Numbered from the stretch's first letter, positions 22,190 through 34,499 are shown. The stretch is 64,000 bases of DNA from Mastigamoeba balamuthi (GCA_902651635.1 CACRSC010000012.1:325911-389910); one strand, 5' to 3'. Made by a program: numbers and translations. The notes: generated by a model not told the origin, from the letters alone.

Positions 22190-22482
22190 CTCCAGTGCTT
22201 CGTGGTCGTGGAGGACCCTACAGCAGACAGGAAGGAGAAACAGGGGAAGGCTACGCGCTGATGCTGACAAACTGCGGGCACAGCTGGCACTGTGCATTGC
22301 AGAGGAGCTGGCGGCCACTGCGACCACAAGCTCTCAGGTCAAGAGATTTTATGGATTCGGACCCCCACTGCGCCATACTGCTGGCCGCAGCTGCTGCGGG
22401 ATCGCTGCCCTGGATGAAGACCTCGAATGGGATGGCCTGGCGGAGTGTGGCTTTGCCCGCCGAGTGCCACAGAAAGGACACG
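22190..22482 (+). pseudogene. Broken partial copy of the radical SAM fusion gene
   Basis: About 290 bases closely match 18975-19262 inside the fusion gene, by eye at roughly 80 percent. Shared landmarks are the CTTCGTGGT start, GATGCTGACAAACTGCGGGC, CTGCTGGCCGCAGC, GGGATCGCTGCCCTGGA and the end CCCGCCGAGTGCCACA. The copy has small length changes and does not keep one frame, and neither flank of the gene is present. It covers the segment between the Cys-rich region and the radical SAM barrel. It lies directly next to the 3' end of the first beta-trefoil gene. It is not expected to make a protein. Confidence 0.75.
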
Positions 22483-22584
22483 GGCAATCATCCATGTGCC
22501 TTTTGTGACTGCTTGTTCCAATTTGTATTTTCAGGGGAGGGGGAGGGGGGACACTCAGACCGCCTACTCAGTCTCAGGCGGGGA

Positions 22585-23665
22585 TTGTGGCGATCACGAA
22601 GTGCTCCCATCCGGCGTCCACCTTGCGGTCGGCTGACACCCAGTCCAGGTTGTCCCCTTGCGCGCTCAAGAAGCGGTTTCTGTGGATCGAGCGAAGTGTC
22701 CACGCCAGGCCGCGGCTGTCCAGCACGATGCTGTACTTGAGTTCCCATGCAGCACGGTCGCCATCGCAATCACCGCGGGCATTGATCCCCTTGTCCGGCA
22801 CCATCAGGTACTTGCCCGTCCCCACGTTCTTGACGCACACCTGATTCCCAGACAGCCTCTCGATGACCCACTTGGAGCGCGGATCGTTTCCTGGACAACG
22901 AGTGAGAAAAGGGAAAGCAAGAGGCACTTGCCATCGATGTTGAAATGCTTGATGTCGCCCTTCTTGTCCGCCTGGAGATACTTCTCCCTGGACGTGATGA
23001 TGTGCACCTCCACGTTGTAGGGAATCGGTGGGCGTGCATCAACCATTGTCCACTTGGTCGCTTCCTCAGGCGAGTTCGCATCGAAAACCATATCAAAGAT
23101 TCCGTCATTACCATTCAGAATTCGAAGGGTCTTCTTTTGTCCAGCAGCGATGACAATTGTCTCTGCGGATATTGACTGTCCCACGGATATTAAATCAGGT
23201 GGAGATGGCCTTTTCATGAACACGTCATCTGGGGATGTATCATGAACAACGTCATAGATGAGCGGCACAATTGTGTCATGTACCGCCTCATAGCCAATGA
23301 ATACATAGCAGTTTGACTCTGGGCCCCATAGGACGGGGCCCATAGGTCCGGTCTGCAACAACCATGTAACCATTTCTGGCGATCTCTCTTGGACAGGTGC
23401 GCACACCTGGTTTGCGACCTCATGTGTTTCTGGATGCAGTGTGTGAGGATGATCTAATTATCGAAGAGGGCCCACTCTGGATTGTCATGGCGCATGTCTT
23501 GCGTGTCAGGCTCCAGGATGAGTCGGCGAAACACTTCCCCGAGCAGAGACTGCCGATGAAAAACACGGGCTTGCCTTTAACCATCGTGAAGACTGCCTTG
23601 GGCACCTTGTCCCCTGCAAAGCAGATGGTACCGAGAAGGGAAAGGAGAATGAAAGCAGGATTCAT
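22585..23665 (-). CDS. Secreted beta-trefoil (fascin-like) protein, copy A
   Basis: Exon 1 starts at 23665 with a signal peptide (MNPAFILLSLLGTICFA) and a Cys-containing module (GSLCSGKCF). Exon 2 (from about 23409) carries a divergent middle and then EVHIITSREKYLQADKKGDI. After an intron near 22890-22935, exon 3 gives CPGNDPRSKWVIERLSGNQV, TGKYLMVPDKGINARGDCDG and NRFLSAQGDNLDWVSADRKV. These W/Y/L-spaced repeats suit a fascin or ricin-type beta-trefoil. The protein is probably exported and binds carbohydrate or another polymer. The 3' third and its intron are almost identical to copy B at 24400-25548, while the 5' half is only distantly similar. The exon 1-exon 2 border is not fully fixed. 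Confidence 0.6.
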
Positions 23666-24399
23666 AGCGAGAAGATTCCTGAACGACGATCATTGCCTCT
23701 GAGTACTGATGAGGGCAGGGATCCTCACCTTTCGTTCCGTGAGGGATGTGCTCCTGAGAGCTGTAGTCGGGAAAGTCGGGTGGCAGACGAAGTGTGAGCA
23801 CAAGGCCTCCTCGGCGGTGTGCTTCTGGTAGTTAGTTATATTTCTGGACCACACCGGAGCACAGGAGGACTTCAGAGCACCGGCAGAGAAACAAGGTGTT
23901 TGGCGGATATTTGTGGAATTCTGATCAGCTCTTCACATCTCTTGAAGACCGGCGTTGGCCAGCTCCATTTATGTTTGGTGACAAGAAAAACAGGATGGCC
24001 AGTTGCGGTTCCCAATAGGTGATATTGCTGTGAAATCACACCGCCTGTGCTACATGGTAATCGGGAGCATACACTGCTTTGATATGCGAACCCTCATCTT
24101 GATCACAACGTTCTGTATTGATTAATTCCATGTTGGAGGGAGCACGAGAGACATTTGAGATTGTGAATCCTGTTGATCCTTACCATGGGGATAACAAAAA
24201 GCGAATCCATTCCTGAGAGAAGTCCGGGTGGAAGTTTCACAGGCGGTGTAGGATGAATCACCGAGAAAATCGCCTCTATAGGGGACGGAGCCCATAAGGC
24301 CAAAACGGGCCATCATACATGTGCCTTTTGGTGACAGATATTCCGATTTGTATTTGCATTTGCATTGGGGGAGGGCACTGTCAGACTCCCTTCTCAGTC
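23666..24399. other. Spacer between the two beta-trefoil genes
   Basis: No gene is recognised. About 24310-24420 is related to 22490-22590, as the matching 3' flank of both copies (roughly three quarters identical by eye). The duplication therefore extends beyond the coding part. Confidence 0.5.
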
Positions 24400-25548
24400 T
24401 CAGGTGGAGATTGTGGAGATCACGAAGTGCTCCCATCCGGCGTCCACCTTGCGGTCGGCTGACACCCAGTCCAGGTTGTCCCCTTGCGCGCTCAAGAAGC
24501 GGTTTCTGTGGATCGAGCGAAGTGTCCACGCCAGGCCGCGGCTGTCCAGCACGATGCTGTACTTGAGTTCCCATGCAGCACGGTCGCCATCGCAATCACC
24601 GCGGGCATTGATCCCCTTGTCCGGCACCATCAGGTACTTGCCCGTCCCCACGTTCTTGACGCACACCTGATTCCCAGACAGCCTCTCGATGACCCACTTG
24701 GAGCGCGGATCGTTTCCTGGACAACGAGTGAGAAAAGGGAAAGCAAGAGGCACTTGCCATCGATGTTGAAATGCTTGATGTCGCCCTTCTTGTCCGCCTG
24801 GAGATACTTCTCCCTGGACGTGATGATGTGCACCTCCACGTTGTAGGGAATCGGTGGGCGTGCATCAACCATTGTCCACTTGGTCGCCTCCTCAGGCGAG
24901 TTCGCATCGAAAACCAGATCATAAACGCCGTTATGCTCGCCTTGGAGGCGCATGTACTTGGTTTTATGAGAAGTGTCGTCGGGCTGGTACCAACAGTGCC
25001 CGATGGCAAGCGTCTCTCTTGATGCCGATCGGTCCAACGTGTTAAGATACAGACTGTGGGGTAGCTTGACCAACCCCTGCCCTGGCCGAGGATGATTTGT
25101 GTCATAAAGGTATGGCAGCGTCCTGTCATCCTTGTCCATGCTGGATGTCATCAAGCAGGTCGACATTGGGCCCGAAAGGCGCCGGTATTCTTGATGGAGT
25201 AGCCACACAACCAGCTCCGGAGATCTCTCCTCAAGAGGTGAGCAGGCCTTTTCTGCCGTCTCTTGGGCCCCTGTATGCCCGGAGTGTGTGCGTGAGAGGT
25301 GGGCTCGGATCTTGGGGGGTGCACGCACTGTAGGCTGTCATTGCGCACATTTGGTACCATCCGGCCCAGCGTATGTCGGTGAAACACGTTCCCCAGCAAA
25401 GACTACCCATCAGAAACACGGGCTTGCTCTTGACCACGGCGAAGAGCGCCTTTGGCTGTGGGTCAGCTTTTTGGCTGGTGGCGCCTTTCAGCAGGAGGAC
25501 AAGAGCAAGCAATACGACAGTCGGCAGTACCCTGTGCCCACACCGCAT
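24400..25548 (-). CDS. Secreted beta-trefoil (fascin-like) protein, copy B
   Basis: This gene is the paralogue of the one at 22585-23665 with the same three-exon plan. It starts at 25548 with an N-terminal hydrophobic leader (TVVLLALVLLLKGATS), followed by a module with GSLCWGTCF in place of GSLCSGKCF. The middle (PHSLYLNTLDRSASRETLAI) hardly resembles copy A. From the codons for VFDANSPEEATKWTMVDARP onward the protein, and the intron that follows, are almost base-for-base the same as copy A. The likely function is the same: a secreted binding protein. The exon 1 border near 25330 is uncertain. Confidence 0.6.
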
Positions 25549-25943
25549 GGGAGAACTAGTTAGTTTTTCAACTCGGCCAACAGTGAAAGGAAAGGCACTC
25601 TTTTCCCATTGGTAGGTGCGTGTGCCTGCGATGAGACGGGCTTATTCAGCGTGACCCAGGTGACGCGGACTCGTCGACCTAAGACTGGAGAGAAGTGTGA
25701 CTGGGAAGGATGTTAAGTTTGTGAACACCGGCGCACAGGAGGAAAAGCACCACACCCGCCGTGATGTAAGGCGGATTTTGTTCTGCCGTGCTGACACCAC
25801 GTGTTCCTGTGTTGTGGGGTCGGCTGGCATTCGCAATCGCCAGTGTTTGAATTCTCCGGATTACAGTGGTGTGCCCTCACTCGCCAGAATCCGTTTATGC
25901 ACCAAGGCCGAGCGTTTGGCGACGCTGTAGGAGAGCTGGTGCA
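25549..25943. other. Intergenic, no gene recognised
   Basis: This lies between the divergent upstream end of trefoil copy B and the 3' end of the MYND gene. No ORF or repeat can be supported. Confidence 0.35.
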
Positions 25944-27476
25944 CTACCAGCGCTGGTGCTGCGACGGGAGGTCTGTGGTGAAGACGCGGAGGAAGTGGCC
26001 CTCGCGCTTCGCCCTGAAGAACGCCTTGATGCGCAACGGGGTTTCGCGAACAGCCGCCTGCAGGGCGCGGTACTCGGCGGGCGACCCCTCGCACTGCAGA
26101 AACACCTGCCAGGCCCTCGTCTGGTCGTACACGAGCAGCGGGTCGTCGCCGCCCGTCAGCGGCACCTGCACCTTGACGACAAACTCCCTGTCGCCGTGCG
26201 TGTTGGCGGGCACCTTGAGCTTGGCGCCCGTGATGCTCCCCGACGTGTGCTGCCCGACGCCCAGCATCGCGCCGTACATGCCGCGCGTGGCGTCGTCGGC
26301 GAACGGCACCAGCACGCTGCCGGCGTCGGACCCCCGGGTGCCGCAGGTGGCCTTGTGCTGCGGCCAGTCAGCCTTCTGGCACTCCCTCCCGCAGTACGAC
26401 ACGGCCTTGCAGCGCGAGCACACGTTCCTCGCGGGCTTCCCGCACGTCGCGCACGGCGTCGGCGGGGCCGTCGCCGTGGCCGCGGCCTTGGCGACGAGGT
26501 GCGACGGCGGCGGCGCGCAGACGGGCAGCGCGAAGCTCGCGGTGAAGAACTCGGCGTACTGCGGCGGCATCGAGGCGCGCGCGGCCAGCGTCGACTGCTC
26601 GAGCGGCGACAGGCGGCGCGCGTTGGCCGCGAGGACGTCGCGCGTGAAGAGCACCTCGTCGAGGGGCACCGTCCACGAGTACACGCCCTCGCGCGGCGCC
26701 GTCTGCGACAGCAGCGCGGCGAAGAGCGGCACAGCGTCGTCGGTGCGGCGCATGAAGTTGATGCTGACGTCGAGCAGCGGCAGCCCGGGCGCGGCCTCGC
26801 GCGCCGAGTGCACGTCGACGGCGAGCGCTGCCGACTGCTCCGCGTCCTGGATCAGGTAGCGGCACAGCGCCCTGTGCGCGTCGTAGTTGCGCGCCATGAC
26901 CGCCAGGCTCTCGCGCATCCCCATCCCCGGCCTCGTGTGCCCCCTGCTGCCCAGCTGCACTGCGCGCCGCCCCCCATCGCCATTGTTGTGCCCAAAAAGC
27001 AAAACAACCCGAATGTGAGATTCAGCGTATTTTCAAAAATGGAGAAAGCAAATCAGTTGTGTTGAGTGGCAGAAACCCGCACGGTTTTCCATGCGCTCTT
27101 CGGTGGAGAACATGAGGTCGGTGAGGGGCTTCTCGACGGGGCCGCTCCACGGGGCCATCTCGCTGACGCGCAGGCCGCCGCCGCTGGCCGCGGGCCCCAG
27201 CAGCCACTCGGGCGTCGCCCTGCTGGGCATCAGCCGCCCGTCCAGCTCGCCCGGCCGCCGCGTCACGCTGCCGCCCCGCGCGAACCGCAGCAGCGCGTCC
27301 AGCTCGGCGCGCTCCCCGTACTTGGAGTGGTCGACGTTGAGTGACGTCAGCTCGGCGCGCGCGTCGCCGCTGGCGGTCGGCGCCGGCGGGTCTGCTGCGC
27401 CCTCGGTGGGCTGCCCTGGGCCGCCAGCCGCGCCGGCGTTGCCCGAGTGAGCGCGCCTGCCCTTCTTGCGTGGCAT
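25944..27476 (-). CDS. MYND zinc-finger protein, two exons, 469 aa
   Basis: Exon 1 is 27476-27083 and exon 2 is 26959-25944. The intron (C|GTGCGG..GCGCAG) is phase 1 and keeps one frame. Near the middle of exon 2 is a complete MYND finger, CATCGKPARNVCSRCKAV followed by SYCGRECQ and WPQHKATC, with all C6HC ligands. MYND fingers bind proline-rich peptides in partner proteins. The N-terminus is basic and unstructured (MPRKKGRRAHSG). Flanking regions hold no SET domain or other enzyme motif. The C-terminus (RIKAFFRAKREGHFLRVFTT) looks folded but is unassigned. Confidence 0.8.
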
Positions 27477-27754
27477 CGGGAGCAGAGCCGGCAGGCAGAG
27501 ATTGTTGGCCCTGCTCTGTTGCACGGAAATGAAGAGCCGGTGGCGGTGGCCGAAAAGGGCGCGAAAAATGGGTCCTCGGTCACACAGGAGTATGGACACG
27601 ATGACGTGCGGAGCTTTCGGCAGAAGATGGCCTTCGTTCAAAGGGGGCAGACCACGGGGCGCCCACCCGGGCCCGCCATCGCCGATCCGTCGCGTTCAAA
27701 AACAATTAATTAAGTGCATTCCCAGCGTTATCTCGAAATGAACCCTGCAGAATT

Positions 27755-30700
27755 TTGGTCGTTGGTTCACCTGGTTCACCTGGTTCAGTCAGATATTTGT
27801 GGCAGTGAACCAACTAACCGCTATTGTGGGCGGGAGTCTGTGAAACACAACCCTCCTGCTCACTGGCGAGTTTCTCATGTCACTCTCACGGCAGTTCGCT
27901 GCAGCAGAGGCAGATGGTCGCCAAAATGCAATAGGGCAGACCCTGGAGCAACAGCAGCGTCCCATCAGGCCGCACAAGAGACCACGACCATTTCCCCCTT
28001 CACCACCCCGCGCGGCAAGGGCAAGTAGCAGGGCTCACCAGTCACCCCCCAGTCGTCCCCTCCATCATGTTGCCTGCCACCCCCGCCACGTCTGCCATCT
28101 GGTCCGATTCTTCTTCTTCTTCTCTCTCTCTCTCTCTATTGGTTGACTCATTCATCATCTCAGGGATGCCCTGGCAGATGAATCTGCGTCTGCACATGCG
28201 GCACACACTCATCAAGCACATGCCCTGCTACCTTCCATTAACTGATCCCGTACTCGAGTTCGCATGCCCACTGGACCACTACAATGAACTCACAGCCAAG
28301 ATGGAGTCGTACACTCCCAGGCGTGCACATAAAAATGGACTTCTTTACAGACGGGCAACGAACTCAGCATCTGTGGACAATCTGCTGAGTGGTGCAGTTA
28401 CATGACCTGTTGTGGTGAACAAGGCCGTTATGTACGAGAATACCATCATCCCAACTAGCTTCGTGGCAGTGTTCTGCAGGAATACCAACAGACTCAAGAC
28501 AATGCTCATCACATTTCAATATGATCGCATTAATCCACCAGAGAATTGGTTGCCCCCCTTCAACTTCAGAGGAGCAACCTGTGAGGCAAAGAACCCCACA
28601 CCCCTGTGGGCAAAAACCACAAAGCAATAAAAAAGCCCTGTTACTTCTTTGTTGCTGCAGGTGTAAAACAGTAGGTTATTCCCTGTTCATCTACAACGAC
28701 TTCTGGTTGAACTTCTGTGGGCTCTTCTGAGTGCAGAGCACGAGGTGTCCCCTCTGGTGTGAAAAGCAGGGCTTTATCAATTGTGAAGACACAGGGCTTG
28801 ATGTTTGTAATCCAACTATGTGATGCTGAATGCCACAACAGGTGAAGTAGAGTCCCCTTGAGCAGTATGGCATGCCGGAGATGTAACGGAAGAACCTGAA
28901 AAATCCGTGAGGCACACACATAAAAGAGTTCGCACCCACATCTCATTAACACTGTCAACCTTGCCATTGCTTGGAGAATTGCAGAGGTGCCACAGAACGT
29001 CTCCTGGAGACAGGGTCTTGAACAGAGCACGATCAAAGAACACTGTCGGGTCTGTTGGCTCAGAGAATACACTGTGATTGTGGGTGAATATGTGCCATGG
29101 CTCCTCAGTGCCTTTGAATGTGACACCGCTGGCCCGCTGCTGGTACCCATGTGGAATACGATCACCAACACCAACAACCCAACAGTCAGTTGTGCAGACA
29201 CGTCAGTTCTCTGCGCCTTCTTGGTGGTGCTCACTCTGTCCTTCACCTGTAAATTCATTAGTTGGAGGACATGTGTGAGTAAAAACCCTCTGAGGCCTTG
29301 CAGCAACTTGAGGTCTCTCTTTCTCAGTGGCCGCTGATGTGATCTGGTCCTCCATTGTGACCTGGGCCTCTGTAGCAACGTTGGGTCTCTCCATGATAAT
29401 AAGATGTCGGAAATAGGGCAGACTGGCCATCTTTCTCACCAGGGCTTCCTCTGCACTGAGCCAGGTCACAGCCTCCTTGACAGTGACAGGGAACGGTGCC
29501 CCACAGTGAATCCACGCCGTTATCTTTGCAGTGTTCACCTGCAAGAGCTTTGCGAGTCCAAGATAGGGTTCTGTCATTAAGGAGTGTTTTAACAAAAAGC
29601 ACGGGAGTGTGAGTAAATAATAAAACCGTCACACAGAAATGACATTGGTGCCAAAACTCAAATAAAAACGACAGTGCCTGCCTTTGGACAGAAAGACATA
29701 GAAAAAACATAAAGAGTAGGAGTGCAGAGTTTTAAAACTGACATAAAGAATCAATATCTTGTTCTAAACACAAAATAATGAAAACGAGAGAGGAAACACG
29801 TGCCTGCCTTAGGGCAGAGAGGCAGAGACGAATACAGGCTGAGAGAAAGCTCAAGGCAGCAGAGAACAATCCAATGATACTGTTCCATAGCAGGGCAAAG
29901 ATACGGAAACATATAACCACTCTGCTTCTCTGTCCTGTGGTGAGACACCTGATCACAAAAGAGTTGCGTTTATCTGCAAAGACAACGAGCTTGTTTCGGT
30001 GTGCCATTGATGCCTCCAGGCGTGGGATGATACGTGGTCGATCATTGCTATCCCAGGAGGGGCTGCCAATCCTCGTAAGTGATCACAAAACAACTGCAGA
30101 GGAGGAGAAGTATGTTAGAACAACTCTGGAACTCAAGGAGCACGAGCACGAACCAGAAAGTGCAGATTTACGTGCCAAGTGCTCTTTTCACGACACTGTA
30201 ATCTCATTGGCACACTGGATCTGGTGGGCAGTTCCCCATTTCATTAAGAATGGGCTTCTGCAGACAACAGCTGATGTACAGGGGCATGTGCACCTGCACA
30301 TTATGCTGTCATCTGATGGCTATACAGTGCTAGAGCGCAAGTACATTCTAACTGCAGCAAAACTGCTTATTCTCGGACCCCATGCTTGAGAGCCTCTACT
30401 GGGTGCAGTGCTGGGTGTGAGTGAGGTGTTGTCTGACAAGGCAACAGATGCTTACCGTGTGTGCTTCTCGTGGAACGACCTCAGAGAGCTAACAGCAGAG
30501 AAGACAGGCTGTGATATTGCTGGGAAGATATACTCTGTCACAGTATGGCTTGGAGGAGACCTGCCCAGCCACCAGGCAATGGAAGGGCTGCATTCCACTG
30601 CAACCAAAAACTTCTGCTATCTGTGTGAGGCTGAGGTCAGCACTCTGGGACAGCCAGATAATACCTTTCGGCACTGGGAGCTCAGTGACTTTGACAGCGG

Positions 30701-31790
30701 TCATCGGGAGTTTGGTGCAATGTACTTGCCAGTAGCCACTTTCATTCCCAATTGTTGACGAATCCCCTGCTTGTTACATCTGCACATGGTGTTAGCAAGA
30801 CAGCTTCTAGCACGAATTGACACTGTGGCAACCATTGTGTCACGGGAGTGTGATGTTAACATCAAAAAGCTCCTTGAGCAGGTTGATGCTCAAGTGTACT
30901 TTCGTAATATGAAGCATGACTTCCGAGTTCGTGGACATGCCTATATCAATGATCAGGATTCCGAACGGCTTATGACAGTGTGGCCAGCCATTGTTGCTCC
31001 ACTCGAGGGTGCATAGAGGGGATGTATATCTAAGACATATGTTGCAGTAAAAAAGATGAGTGATGCACTGTGTACCCTGTCATTGTTCTGGGTGACTGCA
31101 AACGAGCGTGAGCACTATGACCAGGTTGTTCGTGATCTGCCCAGCCTTGCTGCATAATGGAACACCACATTTGGCAGGGACCCCACTGATGATTCAGTTC
31201 ACTACATTCACATTCTGCAGTGTGAGATTCCGTACCTGTACAACGAGTCAGTTCAGGCAACAGGCTTTGGATTTGGGGCCTTCTCAATGGCAACAGGAAA
31301 GAGTGCAAACTGTCTGGGAAAGCATGCGTGCATTAGCATACTCATCTTGTTTGACGTTTTCAAACAATGAATATACTCACAATCGCCCTGCTTGACACTG
31401 TTTAGGTCACGGACAGCTTCCACAAGGGGAGGGGGATTGGCAAAGACATACACAAGTGTTGCACATTGCGTCGTCAAGCACTTCACGCTGAGAAGCCAAG
31501 CCGAGATTGAGAGACAACTGCTTGGATGCCGCTGCAAGACTGAGATGACTGACGAGCAGCTCCAAAAGACATGTGCCTGCCTGGTGGAGAGACCAACGGC
31601 CCTGAGGTTGCGCCAGAGAGTTGTGCCATGGGTAAGCACGAAGGTGCACAAGGGGAAGCACCGCACTTTGGAAGAGAGATAATGAGTGAGGTCTGCCACC
31701 GTCAACTTATTCCTGCCAACGAATGTTGAGACTGCTCCAAAAAATCACCACTTCGGTTCACCTGGTTCACCCAAATATCACCACCCAAAA
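27755..31790 (+). mobile_element. Decayed DNA-transposon-like region, family unassigned
   Basis: The tract is clearly less GC-rich than its neighbours. Three successive plus-strand frames (29778-30389, 30408-30758, 30771-31016) read like pieces of one RNase H-fold (DDE) transposase. They include HIMLSSDGYTVL, then WLGGDLPSHQAMEG with NFCYLCEAE (a D..CxxC block), then LLHLHMVLARQLLARID and RGHAYINDQDSERL. About 31110-31330 reads VHYIHILQCEIPYLY and FGFGAFSMATGKSAN, the place where the last acidic residue would sit. A related-looking frame at 28164-28405 lies upstream. Several stops or shifts separate the pieces, so it is inactive. The 15-base motif GGTTCACCTGGTTCA occurs in direct orientation near both edges (about 27764-27785 and 31755-31770); no inverted terminal repeats were found. 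The block spacing recalls RAG1/Transib-type transposases only loosely. Confidence 0.45.
28108..28138. repeat. TTC/CT microsatellite
   Basis: A run of TTC repeats passes directly into a run of CT repeats. It is a simple pyrimidine tract inside the decayed element. Confidence 0.8.
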
Positions 31791-32480
31791 ATAGATAAAA
31801 ACAGAAAATGGGCAGTGGTGCATGCCTGGGTGGGTTACTTCCTGTGCTGTCCCTAGGGAACTGGGGTTAGGGACTCGAATGACCCCTCTTCCGTTTTTTG
31901 CTGTGCAGGCATGCCTGAGAACAGGTGGTTTCACGTTTTGGCTTCCAAGATTATGCTGGAAACTGCGCAGATCTTGCTCTGCTGATTATTCTGGCGAGCT
32001 GAGGCGGAGGAGAGTGTCCCCTGCAATGTCTGCTGGCATCACTGTTGCGGAAAGATTGTGAACGTTCCTGGCAGATATCAGTTGCCTGTCTCCCGTAGAG
32101 CAATCAAGTGTCACTTTGGTGCCTTTGTCTACCTCATCTCGGCACGCGACTGCGTTATTGTCCATGAGGACTCGGTGGGAGACTTCACGAAGAACATTGT
32201 GCCACCTGTCAGCATGGTCCCCACTGACTCTTCATTGACGGCAGCAGTGCAGGCCTCAGTATGTCAAGTTCAAGGACCTTCAATTCTAACCCTTGCCAAT
32301 CGTGTAACATTTGGCAGGAGTTTCAGGTTTCTGCCAGTCCAACACTGGAAGGGCTATGCACCACGATCCCCCCTTCACAGGCTGCTCATGCGGAAGACCC
32401 GGTGGTCTTCCCAACCCGTTCCCCAGGTGGCGGAAACACAATCTGGCAGTGTGACTTCTCATTGAGGCTTCTGGCAGTGT
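31791..32480. other. Gene-poor flank of the AT-richer island
   Basis: Only short ORFs are present (31822-32061, 32058-32465). They have no recognisable family features and may be parts of the next, unresolved gene. Confidence 0.3.
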
Positions 32481-34348
32481 TTGATGTTCCTCCCTGAAGA
32501 CTGTTGTTCATTGAGACTGCTCCATAACTCAAAGGGCCAGTTTGCTGCAATTCCTCAAGGGACAGCTGAAACAGGAGCCAGTGCCATCGTCTCCATTCAT
32601 CAGGCCCTGCCATATGTCATCACTGACCTCATTGAGTTTGACAAAGAAGGTGGGTTCAGATTTGTGCACGTTGGCATGACACCTATTTTGCTTGAGCAAC
32701 TCGTTCCTGCTGGAAACCGGCCTCTGGAAGCGCTTCGTGAGCTGGTTTCTGCTCTGGAAGACATCATGCATGTTGAGGCAGACTGCACAAGATCTTTGCC
32801 ACAGTCTGACCATGGACTCGACTCGGCACTTGTGTCCACACTTGGTAATCACAGGTTTCTCAAGTCCTGCTGCAGCTTCGGCGTTTCTGCACAGGATATC
32901 AGACGTGAAACCTCTGTGCAGTATGTCAGTGCAAGTGAGGACTTGATTGACGTGCTTAGTGTCCTTGTCCCTGAAGTGTGAACATCAGAACACTCAAATG
33001 TGCTGGAGCTTCTGTTTCAATGGAGCGCTCTGGCGAGGTTCTGTGCCTTCCTGGTGACAAAGAAGGGTCTCTTCTATCTGAGCACAGAGGGAAGATCGCA
33101 CAGCAAGCCGTTAAGTGGGCCAAAGCAGCCGTTTCCACTGAGGAATCTGCTGTAATGCTCAGCATTCTGGGGCAAGTCCTACGCAGGTGCTCCTCTCTCT
33201 TCGAGCCCACAAAATCCAAGTTGTTTCTTGGAAGGTCAATCTCCTGTTACACCAAAGCAGCTGAGAAAGCCAAAAACGATTTGGTGCAGGTTTCCTGGGC
33301 CTGTGCAGGTGAGGCTCTCTCGCAGGTGAAGCTCGCTCTTCTGCTCAAATCGGAATCCAGAATCGAGAACGTGCACGCGGCTTTGATTGGATGCTGCAAT
33401 GCCATGAGTTGCGAGGATATGTCAGAGGAGACTGTTCAAGCATGCTGGGATGCACACCACATTGTGGCCCAGTGTCTGTTCCCACGTGGCAGCTCCAGTC
33501 AGACCTTGTGGTCAGTGATATTCGACAACCCGGCTCTCGCTCTGCATGCTCTCGACATCGCTCTGGCTGTTGCCTACTCGACTGTCAGTGTTGCACAGGA
33601 CGATAGGAATACCCCAAGCCTTGCGGTTCTGTTCAGCCGAGTCAGTGATGCTGACCTGTATCGCATCTTTCGAGAGATGATCAAAGCGTCTGGTGATTTC
33701 AGTGGTCGTGATGTGCCAAGCACTGCGATCCAGGGCTTCCTCGAGGTTGTGTTCGTGCTCTCTCTGAGGCCGAGTTCGGAGCTGTTTGAGACGGAATTCA
33801 CTGTGCAGGATTGCTGCGCCTACACAGGTGAGATGGCCGATGATCTGGTTAGACAGGTATGCCGTCGCTGGATCGAGAAGAGTGGTGAGCGGCAAGGTGA
33901 AAGCACCTACGCACAGTTCGTGATCGACTCTCTCGAATTTGCCTCAAAAATGCACTCGCACTCGTCTCCGCCCCGGATTCACACAGTACGCCAGGGTGAG
34001 AATATCGACCGCCCCTTCGTCAAGGCATTCACAGTTGCTTCGTGCGCCTTCGAGACGGCCACTGACAGACTGTTTCCGCTTTCTGTCGTTCCACATGTGG
34101 CAGCGTTGGCCCCTGGCGGAGTTGTGCCCATGCCCTACAGGGAGACATTCACTGGCACGTACAGGGGTCTCAATAACTCGGGCGAGACCCTTATCAAGTA
34201 CGGCGAATTCGTCTTGCCGATGAGAACCCCGAGAAGCAGATATGAGTTCGTTTACTGTTGCTGCACGGAGCCTGTGTCCTTCTTCGTCGAGCTGTCGTGG
34301 CTCGATGGCTGCTGTGCATGGCGCTATGCAGAAGATTCGGATGACTGA
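32481..34348 (+). CDS. Unrecognised protein in two adjoining frames
   Basis: Frame one runs 32481-32981 and includes ALPYVITDLIEFDKEGGFRF and LRELVSALEDIMHVEADC. Frame two runs to 34348 and opens just after a stop at 32972; its first ATG is near 33020 (MERSGEVLCLPGDKEG). Frame two encodes about 440 residues that are mostly helical, with several Cys pairs and an acidic end (AWRYAEDSDD). The two frames abut with a shift. I could not find an intron with matching phases, so this is either one gene with a missed intron, two genes, or one broken gene. Codon use and GC are lower than in flanking genes. No family is recognised. Long length without stops supports coding for the second frame. Confidence 0.45.
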
Positions 34349-34499
34349 AATTCCTCTGCCGCAGGGTCAACACAGTTTCTCCCTTCGACGTATTGACAGT
34401 GATCATTGTGTAGGCTTAAATGCAGCTTCGTCAGCAGACTTGGACCGTTTTGAGGTTTGGCTACGATATGGCCTTATCCTTGAGTCAGAATGTGTTGCA

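Noticed and set aside
27755-31790. Virus-like element (Polinton or LTR type)
   Set aside because: No capsid, protein-primed polymerase, reverse transcriptase or long terminal repeats were seen. Only transposase-like frames are visible.
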